Source of the DNA: CAYWMY01 sp046352935 | Lineage (GTDB): Bacteria; Pseudomonadota; Gammaproteobacteria; Steroidobacterales; Steroidobacteraceae | Direction: 5' to 3' | Assembly (NCBI GenBank): GCA_046352935.1 | Contig: JAXMGR010000012.1 | Coordinates: forward strand, 62,001-126,000 | Length of the DNA: 64,000 bases | In this document: in pieces, positions 8,768-16,429 of the stretch | Layout: every line of letters starts with the position of its first letter | Position numbering within the stretch: the first letter of the stretch is position 1 | Translations under genes and position numbers: made by a program | The notes under the pieces: model-generated | What the model was told of the DNA's origin: nothing | The model's database searches: none | What the model saw: only the letters and a program-made list of their open reading frames with translations

Positions 8768-9499
8768 ATGGCTGCTGAAACCGGCATGACGGACAATCCG
8801 TATGGTATTCAGGCTCTGTGGACGCAGAGCGACTACGTGGGCAAGGGCGTCTTCGTGATCCTGGCGTTCATGTCCCTGTATTCCTGGTACACGATCTTCA
8901 CGAAGATCTGGGATCAGTATGCGCTGAACAAGGTCGTCAACCAGGCCGACAAGAACTTCTGGAATGCCTCCAGCATCCAGGAAGGCGTGGCGAAGCTGAA
9001 GGGCAAGGAGAATGCGATCCGTGACGTTGCCGAGGCAGGCCTGCGCGCGGTCGAGCACCACACGAAGAACCAGGGCCGCCTGGTCACGAGCCAGATCGCG
9101 CTGAACGACTGGATCGAAACGCACGTGCAGCGCCGCGTCGACATGCTGAACAGCGAGCTGCAGAACGGCATGGCGGTGCTGGCATCGGTCGGTTCCACCG
9201 CTCCCTTCGTCGGTCTGTTCGGTACGGTGTGGGGCATCTACCACGCGCTGATCAGCATCTCGATCGCCGGCCAGGCGTCGCTCGACAAGGTCGCGGGTCC
9301 CATCGGTGAGGCGCTGATCATGACCGCCATCGGTCTTGCGGTCGCGGTGCCTGCGGTGCTGGGCTACAACATCCTCCTGCGCCGTAACAAGGGCATTCTC
9401 GAGAAGACGGGCTATTTCTCGCACGATCTGCAGCAGGCGCTGCTGGCCGGTTCGCGCGTGGGCGGGGCCGAGCAGGCGGCTGCCGCCGGGAGAAAGTAA
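8768..9499 (+). CDS. exbB: ExbB/TolQ/MotA-family proton channel subunit
   Basis: 243-aa inner-membrane protein with three hydrophobic segments: about 22-42; 137-160 including STAPFVGLFGTVWGIYHA, the family signature; and 183-205. It forms the proton channel energising TonB. The start at 8768 (AATGGCT) is preferred over the TTG two codons upstream because GAGGAAA sits at the right distance. It is followed directly by exbD (stop and ATG adjacent). Confidence 0.94.
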   Translation: MAAETGMTDNPYGIQALWTQSDYVGKGVFVILAFMSLYSWYTIFTKIWDQYALNKVVNQADKNFWNASSIQEGVAKLKGKENAIRDVAEAGLRAVEHHTKNQGRLVTSQIALNDWIETHVQRRVDMLNSELQNGMAVLASVGSTAPFVGLFGTVWGIYHALISISIAGQASLDKVAGPIGEALIMTAIGLAVAVPAVLGYNILLRRNKGILEKTGYFSHDLQQALLAGSRVGGAEQAAAAGRK

Positions 9500-9922
9500 A
9501 TGGCCGGCGGTGTAGCCAAGGACGATGGTGATTTCAACGCGGAACCGAACGTCATTCCGCTGGTCGACATCATGCTCGTGCTGATGATCATCTTCATCAT
9601 CACGATCCCGGTGATGACCCATGCGGTGAAGCTCGATCTGCCGCGGGCGACCAACAAGCCGACCGAGACGAAGCCCGAGAACATCAACGTCTCGATCGAC
9701 TTCGATGGTCAGGTGTATTGGAATGAGGTAGCCATCGGCGGTGATGAACTGTTGCAGTACATCCTCACCGAGGCCGTCAAGGACCCGCAGCCGGAAGTGC
9801 ACATCCGTGCGGACAAGCGCGTCCGCTACGAGTATGTGGCGACGGTGCTGTTCGCGCTCCAGCGCGGTGGCATGCGCAAGGTCGGATTCATCAGCGAGCC
9901 CGTTCGCGCGCCGGCATCCTGA
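9500..9922 (+). CDS. exbD: ExbD/TolR-family biopolymer transport protein
   Basis: 140-aa single-pass membrane protein. The N-terminal segment VIPLVDIMLVLMIIFIIT contains the conserved Asp (PLVD) required for proton translocation, followed by a periplasmic domain ending VGFISEP. It acts with ExbB to drive TonB. Only one exbD is present; some Gammaproteobacteria carry two in this locus. An intrinsic terminator follows 40 nt after the stop, closing the operon. Confidence 0.94.
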   Translation: MAGGVAKDDGDFNAEPNVIPLVDIMLVLMIIFIITIPVMTHAVKLDLPRATNKPTETKPENINVSIDFDGQVYWNEVAIGGDELLQYILTEAVKDPQPEVHIRADKRVRYEYVATVLFALQRGGMRKVGFISEPVRAPAS

Positions 9923-9961
9923 GGTCCGGATGGGCCGGTACTCCGGCTCATGACTGATCAG

Positions 9962-9994
9962 GGCCGGTGGGTCCCAGCGCCCACCGGCCTTTTT
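9962..9994 (+). terminator. Intrinsic terminator after exbD
   Basis: A 10-bp perfect GC-rich stem (GGCCGGTGGG with CCCACCGGCC) around an 8-nt loop is followed by TTTTT. It separates the tonB-exbB-exbD unit from the TPR genes. Confidence 0.88.
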
Positions 9995-10029
9995 CCGTGC
10001 TGAGGCACGGGTCGTCGGGCCGTCGCGGC

Positions 10030-10058
10030 TTGACATCACGCGGGGCGGCGACCGGACT
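10030..10058 (+). promoter_or_regulatory. Weak candidate promoter of first TPR gene
   Basis: A perfect TTGACA at 10030-10035 lies after the exbD terminator and ~95 nt before the TPR gene, but the -10 region at 17-19 bp (CGGACT/GACTGT) is poor. A promoter is needed here because of the upstream terminator, so the perfect -35 may be real. Confidence 0.3.
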
Positions 10059-10130
10059 GTGGGAACGTCCGGGAACCACCCGGGCAGTGTTCCGATCTAC
10101 TTTGGTGCATCCATCCGATCAGAGGTCGTC

Positions 10131-11435
10131 ATGCGTTCATTCGTGCATCGATGCAGTGCGGTGGGTCTTGCCCTGTTGATGGCGGTCGGTGCGGCCGTCC
10201 TGCCTGCGGGTACGGCGCAGGCCGCCAAGGACAAGCCACCAGCCCCCCAGTACAGCAAGGCTTTCGTGGCAATTGCCAAGGATGTCGAGAAGGCCGTCAA
10301 GGGTGAACAGTGGGACAACGCGATCGTCGCGCTCGACAAGATGCTGGCGATGCCCGCGATGTCCGACGACGAGAAGCGGTACGCCTATGGCCAGAAGATC
10401 ATGGTCACGCAGAAGAAGGGTGACAAGCCCGCTTTCGCGGCGACGATCGAGGCCTACCTGGGTACGGGAGTGGTGCCGGCTGACTTCGTCGGCCCCCTGA
10501 ATCAGCAGCTGGCCGCGTACTACAGCGCACAGAAGGATCAGCCGAAGGCCATCCACTATTTCGAGCGGTACGTCGAGGCCACTCCGACCGCCGGAACCAG
10601 CGAGTTCGAGACTCTGGGTCGCCTGTACCTGCAGCAGAAGGATTGTGCGAACGGTCTGAAGTGGCTCGGCAAGGCGATCGATACAGCACAGGCAAAGGGT
10701 GCTCCGGTGCAGGAGTCCTGGCTGCAGTATCGCGATCGCTGCTACCTCGACCTGGGGGACAAGGACGGGCGCCTCGCAAACATCGAGGAGCTGGTGCGTC
10801 GTTACCCGAAGAAGGACTACTACAGCCGCCTCGTGGCGCTGTACACGCAGGGCGCCAAGGAGGACCGGGCCCTGCACGTGGCGGTATTCCGTCTGGCGCT
10901 GCGTGACACGGGGCTTGCGAGTGTGGGCGAGTACCTCACCGCGGCGGATACGCTGTTGATCGCCGGCAGCCCCGGGGAGTCGCTGCGTGCGCTCGAGAGG
11001 GGCATGAAGGAAGGCGTCGTCCCGTCGGGGGGCAGCAATGCCCAGCTGCTGCAGGATGCCCGCGACCGCATGACCGAGGATCGCAAGGCCCTCCCCAACG
11101 ACGAGAAGACTGCCGCGAAGAACCCGAAGGGCGAGCTGGAGGTCAAGCTCGGGCTGGGCTACTACAGTCTCGGCGACTGGAACAAGGCGATCGAGCTCGT
11201 CGGCAGGGGGCTCGCGAAGGGCGGCGTCAAGCGTGTGGACGACGCGCAGATGCTGCTCGGTGCGTCCCTGGTCGAACTCGGGCGGTTTGCCGATGCCAGG
11301 GCAGCCTTCGGTCGTGCAGCCGAGGCTGCGGGGCAGGGAAGTTACATGTCGCGCCTCGCCGTGCTGTGGTCGGCCTACGTGGATCGCGTCGCGGCAGTCC
11401 AGGCTCCGGCGGCAGCGGCGACGCCCTCCACCTAG
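10131..11435 (+). CDS. Exported tetratricopeptide-repeat protein (TonB-locus TPR protein 1)
   Basis: 434-aa protein with a clear Sec signal peptide (residues 1 to ~30, hydrophobic VGLALLMAVGAAVLPAG, cleavage near AQAA). The mature part is made of helical repeats of TPR type (for example KAIHYFERYVEATPTAG, YSLGDWNKAIELVGRGLAKGGV). The ATG at 10131 has AGAGG upstream and gives a proper signal peptide; the frame upstream does not. It probably sits in the periplasm. Its position after tonB-exbBD matches a known association of TPR proteins with TonB systems; a role in TonB function is inferred. It is paralogous to the next gene. Confidence 0.85.
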   Translation: MRSFVHRCSAVGLALLMAVGAAVLPAGTAQAAKDKPPAPQYSKAFVAIAKDVEKAVKGEQWDNAIVALDKMLAMPAMSDDEKRYAYGQKIMVTQKKGDKPAFAATIEAYLGTGVVPADFVGPLNQQLAAYYSAQKDQPKAIHYFERYVEATPTAGTSEFETLGRLYLQQKDCANGLKWLGKAIDTAQAKGAPVQESWLQYRDRCYLDLGDKDGRLANIEELVRRYPKKDYYSRLVALYTQGAKEDRALHVAVFRLALRDTGLASVGEYLTAADTLLIAGSPGESLRALERGMKEGVVPSGGSNAQLLQDARDRMTEDRKALPNDEKTAAKNPKGELEVKLGLGYYSLGDWNKAIELVGRGLAKGGVKRVDDAQMLLGASLVELGRFADARAAFGRAAEAAGQGSYMSRLAVLWSAYVDRVAAVQAPAAAATPST

Positions 11436-11457
11436 GTGCGACGGCTGTTTTTTCTGG

Positions 11458-11463
11458 TATAAG
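11458..11463 (+). promoter_or_regulatory. Possible -10 element before second TPR gene
   Basis: TATAAG matches the -10 consensus at five of six positions and lies ~78 nt upstream of the second TPR start. No good -35 is seen at 17 bp. The two TPR genes are 105 nt apart, so the second may be co-transcribed and also have its own start. Confidence 0.33.
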
Positions 11464-11540
11464 GAGCGCCCGTTTTTCGCCCGCGTCCGGAAAAACGGCT
11501 CACGGACTGGAGTGCCCGGGGCGCGTTCGATGAGGTGGTT

Positions 11541-12776
11541 ATGCGGAAGTTTGCAGCTCAGTTGCGGGCGGTCGTGGTGGCGCTCGCGGTCGGCGGTGCC
11601 GTTGCGGCGACCCTGCCCATGGTGGCCGAAGCACAGCAGAAGAAGCTCGACGTGCGGCCGGAAGTCCGCAGCAAGGTCAAGTCGGCGCAGGACGCCATCG
11701 CCAAGGGAAACTACAGCGAGGCCATCCGCGATCTGAAGGACGCGAAGGCCGTCGGTGCGCTGAAGGGCGACGAGGAGTACGCGGTCAACGAACTGTTGAT
11801 CTATGCCGCCAATGGTGCGCGCGACTATCGCCTGCTCGCGCAGACACTTGAGGAGCGGCTCTCTTCCGGGCGCGTGTCGGACCGTCTGCAGAAGCTCAAC
11901 ACCCTGGCGGGTACCTATTACTCGCTGAACGATCTGGGCAAGGCCGAGGAGGCCACCCAGCGGCTGATCCAGGCCCGTGGCAATGCCTCGGCGGATGACC
12001 TGGCGCTGCTCGGCCAGATCCAGTTCCTCCGCAAGAACTTCAAGGCGGCGGCTGGTACTCTGGACAAGGCGGCCACCGCCGCGGCGAATGCCGGCAAGCC
12101 GGCGAAGACACAGGGCCAGCTCCTGGAGATGCTGAACAACTCGTACTTCAACATCGGCGACAACGAGCGGCGTCTCGCCACGCTGAACCGGCTGTTTGTC
12201 GTGGCACCCAAGGCCGACGTGTTCAGCCAGCTCGTGAACGCATACGAAAAGGCCTCCGCGGGCGACCGCGTGGCGATGCTGAATCTGTACCGGCTGGGCG
12301 CCGCGAAGTCGGTCCTCGCCAAGGAGCACTACGCGAAGTTCGCGGACACCGCGCTCGACCTGTCGAGCCCGGGTGAAGCGGCGACGGTGCTCGACAAGGG
12401 CATGTCGACGGGTGCTATCAAGAAGGACGAGCGCAGCACGCGCATGCTGGCCGAGGTGAAGAAGCAGCTCGAGGCACTGAAGACCAGCCTGCCGCAGCGT
12501 GAGCGCGAGGCGAAGGCCCTGACGACGGGTGAGGCCGATGCGCGCCTCGCGACCGCCTATTTCACCGTGGGCGACAACGCGAAGGCGGTGGAGGCCGCGA
12601 AGCGCGCTCTGGGCAAGGGCAAGGTCAAGGCGCCGGATGAAGCCAACATGGTGCTCGGTATCGCGCTCGCGCGCCTGAAGAAGGCCGGCGACGCCCGGGC
12701 TGCATTCCAGGCGGCCGGTGTCGCGAACCCGAAGATCAAGGGCATTGCGGAACTCTGGGCGGCCGCCGGCACCTGA
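11541..12776 (+). CDS. Exported tetratricopeptide-repeat protein (TonB-locus TPR protein 2)
   Basis: 411-aa paralogue of the preceding gene. The signal peptide covers about residues 1-31 (AVVVALAVGGAVAATLP, cleavage near AEAQ). The same repeat architecture follows: AIAKGNYSEAIRDLKDAKAVG, TAYFTVGDNAKAVEAAKRAL at the C-terminus aligning with GYYSLGDWNKAIELVGRGL of its neighbour, and a shared SPGEAATVLDKGM/SPGESLRALERGM segment. The ATG at 11541 follows GAGGTGG closely. Likely periplasmic; the function is unproven. A strong hairpin terminator follows. Confidence 0.85.
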   Translation: MRKFAAQLRAVVVALAVGGAVAATLPMVAEAQQKKLDVRPEVRSKVKSAQDAIAKGNYSEAIRDLKDAKAVGALKGDEEYAVNELLIYAANGARDYRLLAQTLEERLSSGRVSDRLQKLNTLAGTYYSLNDLGKAEEATQRLIQARGNASADDLALLGQIQFLRKNFKAAAGTLDKAATAAANAGKPAKTQGQLLEMLNNSYFNIGDNERRLATLNRLFVVAPKADVFSQLVNAYEKASAGDRVAMLNLYRLGAAKSVLAKEHYAKFADTALDLSSPGEAATVLDKGMSTGAIKKDERSTRMLAEVKKQLEALKTSLPQREREAKALTTGEADARLATAYFTVGDNAKAVEAAKRALGKGKVKAPDEANMVLGIALARLKKAGDARAAFQAAGVANPKIKGIAELWAAAGT

Positions 12777-12800
12777 TCCCGTCCCCCGGTCGGATGAGCG

Positions 12801-12830
12801 CGAAGGCCGCGACGAGAGTCGCGGCCTTCG
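12801..12830 (+). terminator. Hairpin terminator after TPR pair
   Basis: A perfect 13-bp stem (CGAAGGCCGCGAC with GTCGCGGCCTTCG) closes on a GAGA loop, a GNRA-type tetraloop. It is followed by TCATTT, a short imperfect U-tract. It lies between the plus-strand TPR genes and the convergent CoA-transferase gene and could serve both directions. Confidence 0.75.
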
Positions 12831-12932
12831 TCATTTCAGGGGCCGCCAGCGACTCGAGCAGACGCAAGCCGTGGTTTCCGGCACTGGGTGCAGGGGACAC
12901 GCGCGCGGTGCGTCACACATCGCGTAACCGGG

Positions 12933-14141
12933 TCAGATGATCCCTCGCGTGCGCAGGTCCTCGAGGCGCGCAGCATCGTAGCCCAGCAGGTCGCGGTAGA
13001 CCTCTTCGTTGTGCTGACCCGGTTCCGGAGACGGCGACCGGATAGTCCCTGGCGTCGCCGAGAGCTTTGGCGCGACGTTCTGCATGCGCAGTGTGCCGAA
13101 GTCGGGATGAGGTACGCCGATGATGGATTCACGCGCCTGGAACTGGGGATCGGCGAGCATCTCGGGTGCCCGGTAGATCCGCCCCGCAGGTACGCCGTGG
13201 TGCTCCATGCGTTCCAGCACCTCATCCGAGCTGAGCCGACATGACCAGGCAGCGATCAGCTCGTCCAGCTCGTGCTGGTGTTCACCGCGCGCATGGTGGG
13301 TTGCATACCGTGGATCCCGAGCGAGCTCCGGGCGCTCCATGGCCATGGCCAGTCGCTGGAACACGGTGTCCTGGTTGCCGGCGATCAGCACACCGCCGTC
13401 GGTGGTGGGATAGACGCTCGATGGTGCGAGCTTCGGCAGGATTGCGCCGGTGCGCTCGCGGATGTAACCCGTCTTGTCGTACTCCGTGACCACCGACTCC
13501 ATCATGTTCAGAACGGCCTCGTAGATGGCCGAGTCCACGACCTGGCCGCGCCCGGTTCGCTCACGGTGATGGAGGGCCGCAAGCGTGCCCACCAGTGCGA
13601 AGGTTGCAGCCAGGGAGTCGCCGATCGAGATGCCCACTCGTGCCGGCGGTGTGGCCGGGTCACCGACGATGTAGCGCAGTCCGCCCATGGCCTCGCCGAT
13701 CCCGCCGTAACCGGCGCGGTGGGCGTAGGGACCGGTCTGGCCGTATCCCGAGACACGAACCATGATGAGACGGGGATTCACCGCCGCGAGCACGTCGTAA
13801 CCGAGGTTCCACTTCTCGAGTGTGCCCGGTCTGAAGTTCTCGATCAGCACGTCGGACTTCGCCACGAGTCCGCGCAGGATCTCCTGACCCTCGGGCTGCC
13901 GGAGATCGAGTGTGACTGCTTTCTTGTTGCGCGCGATCACGGGCCACCACAGGGACTTCCCTCCCGGCAGGGCCCGTCCCCACTGGCGCATGGGATCCCC
14001 GTGACCGGGCGCCTCGACCTTGATCACTTCGGCGCCGAAGTCGCCCATGAGCTGGCCGCAGAAGGGGCCTGCGATCAGCGTCCCGAGTTCGATTACGCGC
14101 AGATCCGCCAGTGGTCCTGGCGTCTTCGAAGGCAGATCCAT
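12933..14141 (-). CDS. CaiB/BaiF family (class III) CoA-transferase
   Basis: 402-aa formyl-CoA-transferase fold protein. Family features are LADLRVIELGTLIAGPFCGQLMGDFGAEVIKVE at the N-terminus, the catalytic-Asp region in GDSLAATFALVGTLAAL, and the GTLEKWNLGYDVL and HQHELDELIAAW helices. It moves CoA between a donor acyl-CoA and a carboxylic acid; substrates cannot be read from sequence. The start at 14141 has GGGAG 7 nt upstream. It is divergent from the peroxiredoxin gene. Confidence 0.9.
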   Translation of the reverse strand: MDLPSKTPGPLADLRVIELGTLIAGPFCGQLMGDFGAEVIKVEAPGHGDPMRQWGRALPGGKSLWWPVIARNKKAVTLDLRQPEGQEILRGLVAKSDVLIENFRPGTLEKWNLGYDVLAAVNPRLIMVRVSGYGQTGPYAHRAGYGGIGEAMGGLRYIVGDPATPPARVGISIGDSLAATFALVGTLAALHHRERTGRGQVVDSAIYEAVLNMMESVVTEYDKTGYIRERTGAILPKLAPSSVYPTTDGGVLIAGNQDTVFQRLAMAMERPELARDPRYATHHARGEHQHELDELIAAWSCRLSSDEVLERMEHHGVPAGRIYRAPEMLADPQFQARESIIGVPHPDFGTLRMQNVAPKLSATPGTIRSPSPEPGQHNEEVYRDLLGYDAARLEDLRTRGII

Positions 14142-14215
14142 GTGATGACTCCCGATGGAAAACAGGTACCCGCGATCGCTCGGGCTGCCGAGCCGGGGCA
14201 GGCGTGTATACCAGA

Positions 14216-14242
14216 TTCGACGCGAACGCAATTCGCTACAAT
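14216..14242 (+). promoter_or_regulatory. Candidate promoter of peroxiredoxin gene
   Basis: TACAAT (14237-14242, five of six matches) lies 15 bp after TTCGAC. Transcription would begin near 14249 and give a ~43-nt leader ending in a strong CAGGAGGAG ribosome-binding site. The spacer is short by 1-2 bp. Confidence 0.42.
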
Positions 14243-14291
14243 CGCAGCGGTTGTTCCGTTGCCATTCCCTTACCCCCAGGAGGAGCAGTTC

Positions 14292-14771
14292 ATGACCATC
14301 AAGGCAGGCGATCGCATTCCAACGGCCACGTTGCGTGTCATGGGTGCCGACGGTCCCCAGACCGTCAGTACCGACGACCTCTTCAAGGGGCGGGTGGTGC
14401 TGTTCTCCGTTCCCGGTGCGTTCACGCCGACCTGCAATGCCAAGCATCTCCCGGGCTTCGTGCAGCATGCGGACGCGATCCGGGCCAGGGGCGTCGACCG
14501 CATCGTCTGCCTTGCGGTGAACGACGTCTTCGTCATGTCGGCCTGGGGCAAGGCGGGCAACGTCGGCGACAAGGTCGTCATGGCGGCGGACGGCAACGGC
14601 GAGTTCACCAGGGCGCTGGGCCTTACACTCGATGCCACGGGATTCGGCATGGGTCTGCGGGGGCAGCGTTTCGCACTCGTCGCCGAGAACGGCGTCGTCA
14701 AGCAGGTGAATGTCGAGGCACCGGGCGAGTTCAAGGTGTCGGCCGCGGAGCACGTCCTGGGACAGCTCTGA
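14292..14771 (+). CDS. Peroxiredoxin, Prx5/redoxin family
   Basis: 159-aa thiol peroxidase reducing hydrogen peroxide and organic hydroperoxides in the cytoplasm. The peroxidatic cysteine sits in PGAFTPTC (about residue 48). The rest follows the atypical Prx5 pattern, with CLAVNDVFVMSAWGK and FGMGLRGQRFALVAENGVVK. No obvious second resolving Cys motif is seen, so an external thiol (glutaredoxin or glutathione) is likely. The ATG has an almost ideal Shine-Dalgarno sequence. Confidence 0.93.
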   Translation: MTIKAGDRIPTATLRVMGADGPQTVSTDDLFKGRVVLFSVPGAFTPTCNAKHLPGFVQHADAIRARGVDRIVCLAVNDVFVMSAWGKAGNVGDKVVMAADGNGEFTRALGLTLDATGFGMGLRGQRFALVAENGVVKQVNVEAPGEFKVSAAEHVLGQL

Positions 14772-14900
14772 GCCGGACGATCCGGGAGCGTGCCGCAGTC
14801 CCGGACTCGCGTGAGCGGGTCCGGGCGCTCCCGGAGCGCTGGGTCACAGGGCCGGCCTGGATGGCCATCCGTGTGAGGATTCGGCGAGAGGAGTGACGAG

Positions 14901-15461
14901 ATGGGCGTGAAGACACCGGGTGCCCCGGAAGTGGCCGCGAGGGTCGCGATCACAGAGGTGCTGCACCGCTACTGCCGCGGCATGGATCGCATGGACCGCG
15001 AATTGACGCTGTCCTGCTGGCATCCGGGCGGCACGGATGAACATGCGCCACTGTATGCGGGTTCCGCCGCCGGCTTCGTCGATTGGCTGTGGCCCGTGCA
15101 TGCGGCAATGCTGGGCACGCGACACGTGCTCACGAACATCATCATCGAGGTCGATGGTGACCGGGCCGTCAGCGAGAGCTACTGGAACGTGACGCTTCGG
15201 GTTCCGCGCGCTGATGGCGTCGTCGACATCTTCGGCGGTGGCCGCTATCTGGACCGGCTGGAGTGCATCGACGGCGTCTGGGCGTTCCGGCACCGCTGTT
15301 CGGTGCACGACTGGGACCGGGTCGAGCCGGTCATCGGCACGATGGCGAACTTCGCCGGTCCGGCACTGATCGAGCCGCACAACCCGGAGGCACCGATCCG
15401 CGCGTCGGCCCGGGACCGAAGCGATCACTCCTACTCGCTGCTCGGCATCCACGGCCGATGA
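14901..15461 (+). CDS. SnoaL-like / NTF2-fold domain protein
   Basis: 186-aa alpha+beta-barrel protein of the SnoaL-4 type. The N-terminal helix VAITEVLHRYCRGMDRMDREL with the following CWHP matches a common motif of these proteins. Members act as isomerases, cyclases or dehydratases, or have unknown roles in small-molecule catabolism. It ends 4 nt before cofD, so the two are probably co-transcribed. A paralogue lies at 58025-58564. Its substrate is unknown. Confidence 0.8.
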   Translation: MGVKTPGAPEVAARVAITEVLHRYCRGMDRMDRELTLSCWHPGGTDEHAPLYAGSAAGFVDWLWPVHAAMLGTRHVLTNIIIEVDGDRAVSESYWNVTLRVPRADGVVDIFGGGRYLDRLECIDGVWAFRHRCSVHDWDRVEPVIGTMANFAGPALIEPHNPEAPIRASARDRSDHSYSLLGIHGR

Positions 15462-15465
15462 CGCG

Positions 15466-16413
15466 ATGAGCGTCGTCGCGCTCTCGGGCGGGGTCGGCGG
15501 TGCCAAGCTGTCCCTCGGGCTGTATCACGCACTGCCGCCGGGGAAGCTGACCGTCATCGTCAACACGGGCGACGATTTCGAACACCTGGGTCTCAGGATC
15601 TGTCCCGATCTGGACACGACGCTCTACACGCTCGCGGGCATCGAACATCCGGAACAGGGCTGGGGGCGTCGCGACGAGACCTGGACGCTGATGCGTGTAC
15701 TCGGCGATCTGGGTGAGGATCCCTGGTTCCGCCTCGGTGACGGCGACGTCGCGCTGCATGTGCTGCGTACGCTGCGTCTGCGGCGTGGTGAACGGCTGTC
15801 GACGGTGATGCAGGACTGCGCGAGCCGGCTCGGGATCACCGCCGGAGTCGTGCCCATGACCGACGACGTGGTCGCGACCCGCGTCGAGACGGATGCGGGT
15901 GAAATGGAGTTCCAGGAGTACTTCGTGCGCCGTCGCTGCGAACCGCGCGTGCGTGCCGTGCGCTTTGCGGGCGCAGCGATGGCGCAGCCCGCGGCACCCG
16001 CCCTCGATGCGCTCGGTGCCAGCACCCTCGAGGCGATCGTGCTGTGCCCGTCCAATCCGTTCCTGAGCATTGATCCGCTGCTCGCGATTCCCGGGCTGCG
16101 TGCCGCGCTCGAGAAGCGCCGCGTGCCGCTGGTCGCCGTCAGTCCGCTGATCGGGGGGAGGGCGGTCAAGGGTCCTACGGCGAAGATCATGGACGAGCTG
16201 GGCCTGGCCGCCACCGTGCCCGCGATCGCTGCGCACTATCGCGGGATCATCGATGCCCTGGTGATCGACGAGCAGGACGCTGCCGTGGCGGCAGACATCG
16301 ATGTCCCGGTCTTCGCGACGCGTACACTGATGCGGTCGCGGGACGACCGCGTGCGACTGGCGCGTTTCGTGCTCGACTGCGCCGGGCGCCTGCGCGCGAC
16401 GCCCACCCGCTGA
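15466..16413 (+). CDS. cofD: 2-phospho-L-lactate transferase-like protein (coenzyme F420 biosynthesis)
   Basis: 315-aa CofD/FbiA family enzyme that joins a phosphorylated three-carbon acid (via its guanylyl-activated form) to the deazaflavin Fo to make F420-0. Diagnostic segments are LSGGVGGAKLSLGLYHAL at the N-terminus, VNTGDDFEHLGLRICPDLDT (about residues 34-53), VVPMTDDVVATRVETDAG, and CPSNPFLSIDPLLAIPG (about 190-206). The 4-nt gap from the SnoaL-like gene suggests one transcript. The partner genes cofC, cofE, cofG and cofH are not in the window. Confidence 0.93.
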   Translation: MSVVALSGGVGGAKLSLGLYHALPPGKLTVIVNTGDDFEHLGLRICPDLDTTLYTLAGIEHPEQGWGRRDETWTLMRVLGDLGEDPWFRLGDGDVALHVLRTLRLRRGERLSTVMQDCASRLGITAGVVPMTDDVVATRVETDAGEMEFQEYFVRRRCEPRVRAVRFAGAAMAQPAAPALDALGASTLEAIVLCPSNPFLSIDPLLAIPGLRAALEKRRVPLVAVSPLIGGRAVKGPTAKIMDELGLAATVPAIAAHYRGIIDALVIDEQDAAVAADIDVPVFATRTLMRSRDDRVRLARFVLDCAGRLRATPTR

Positions 16414-16429
16414 GCGGGCGGGTGCCGTC

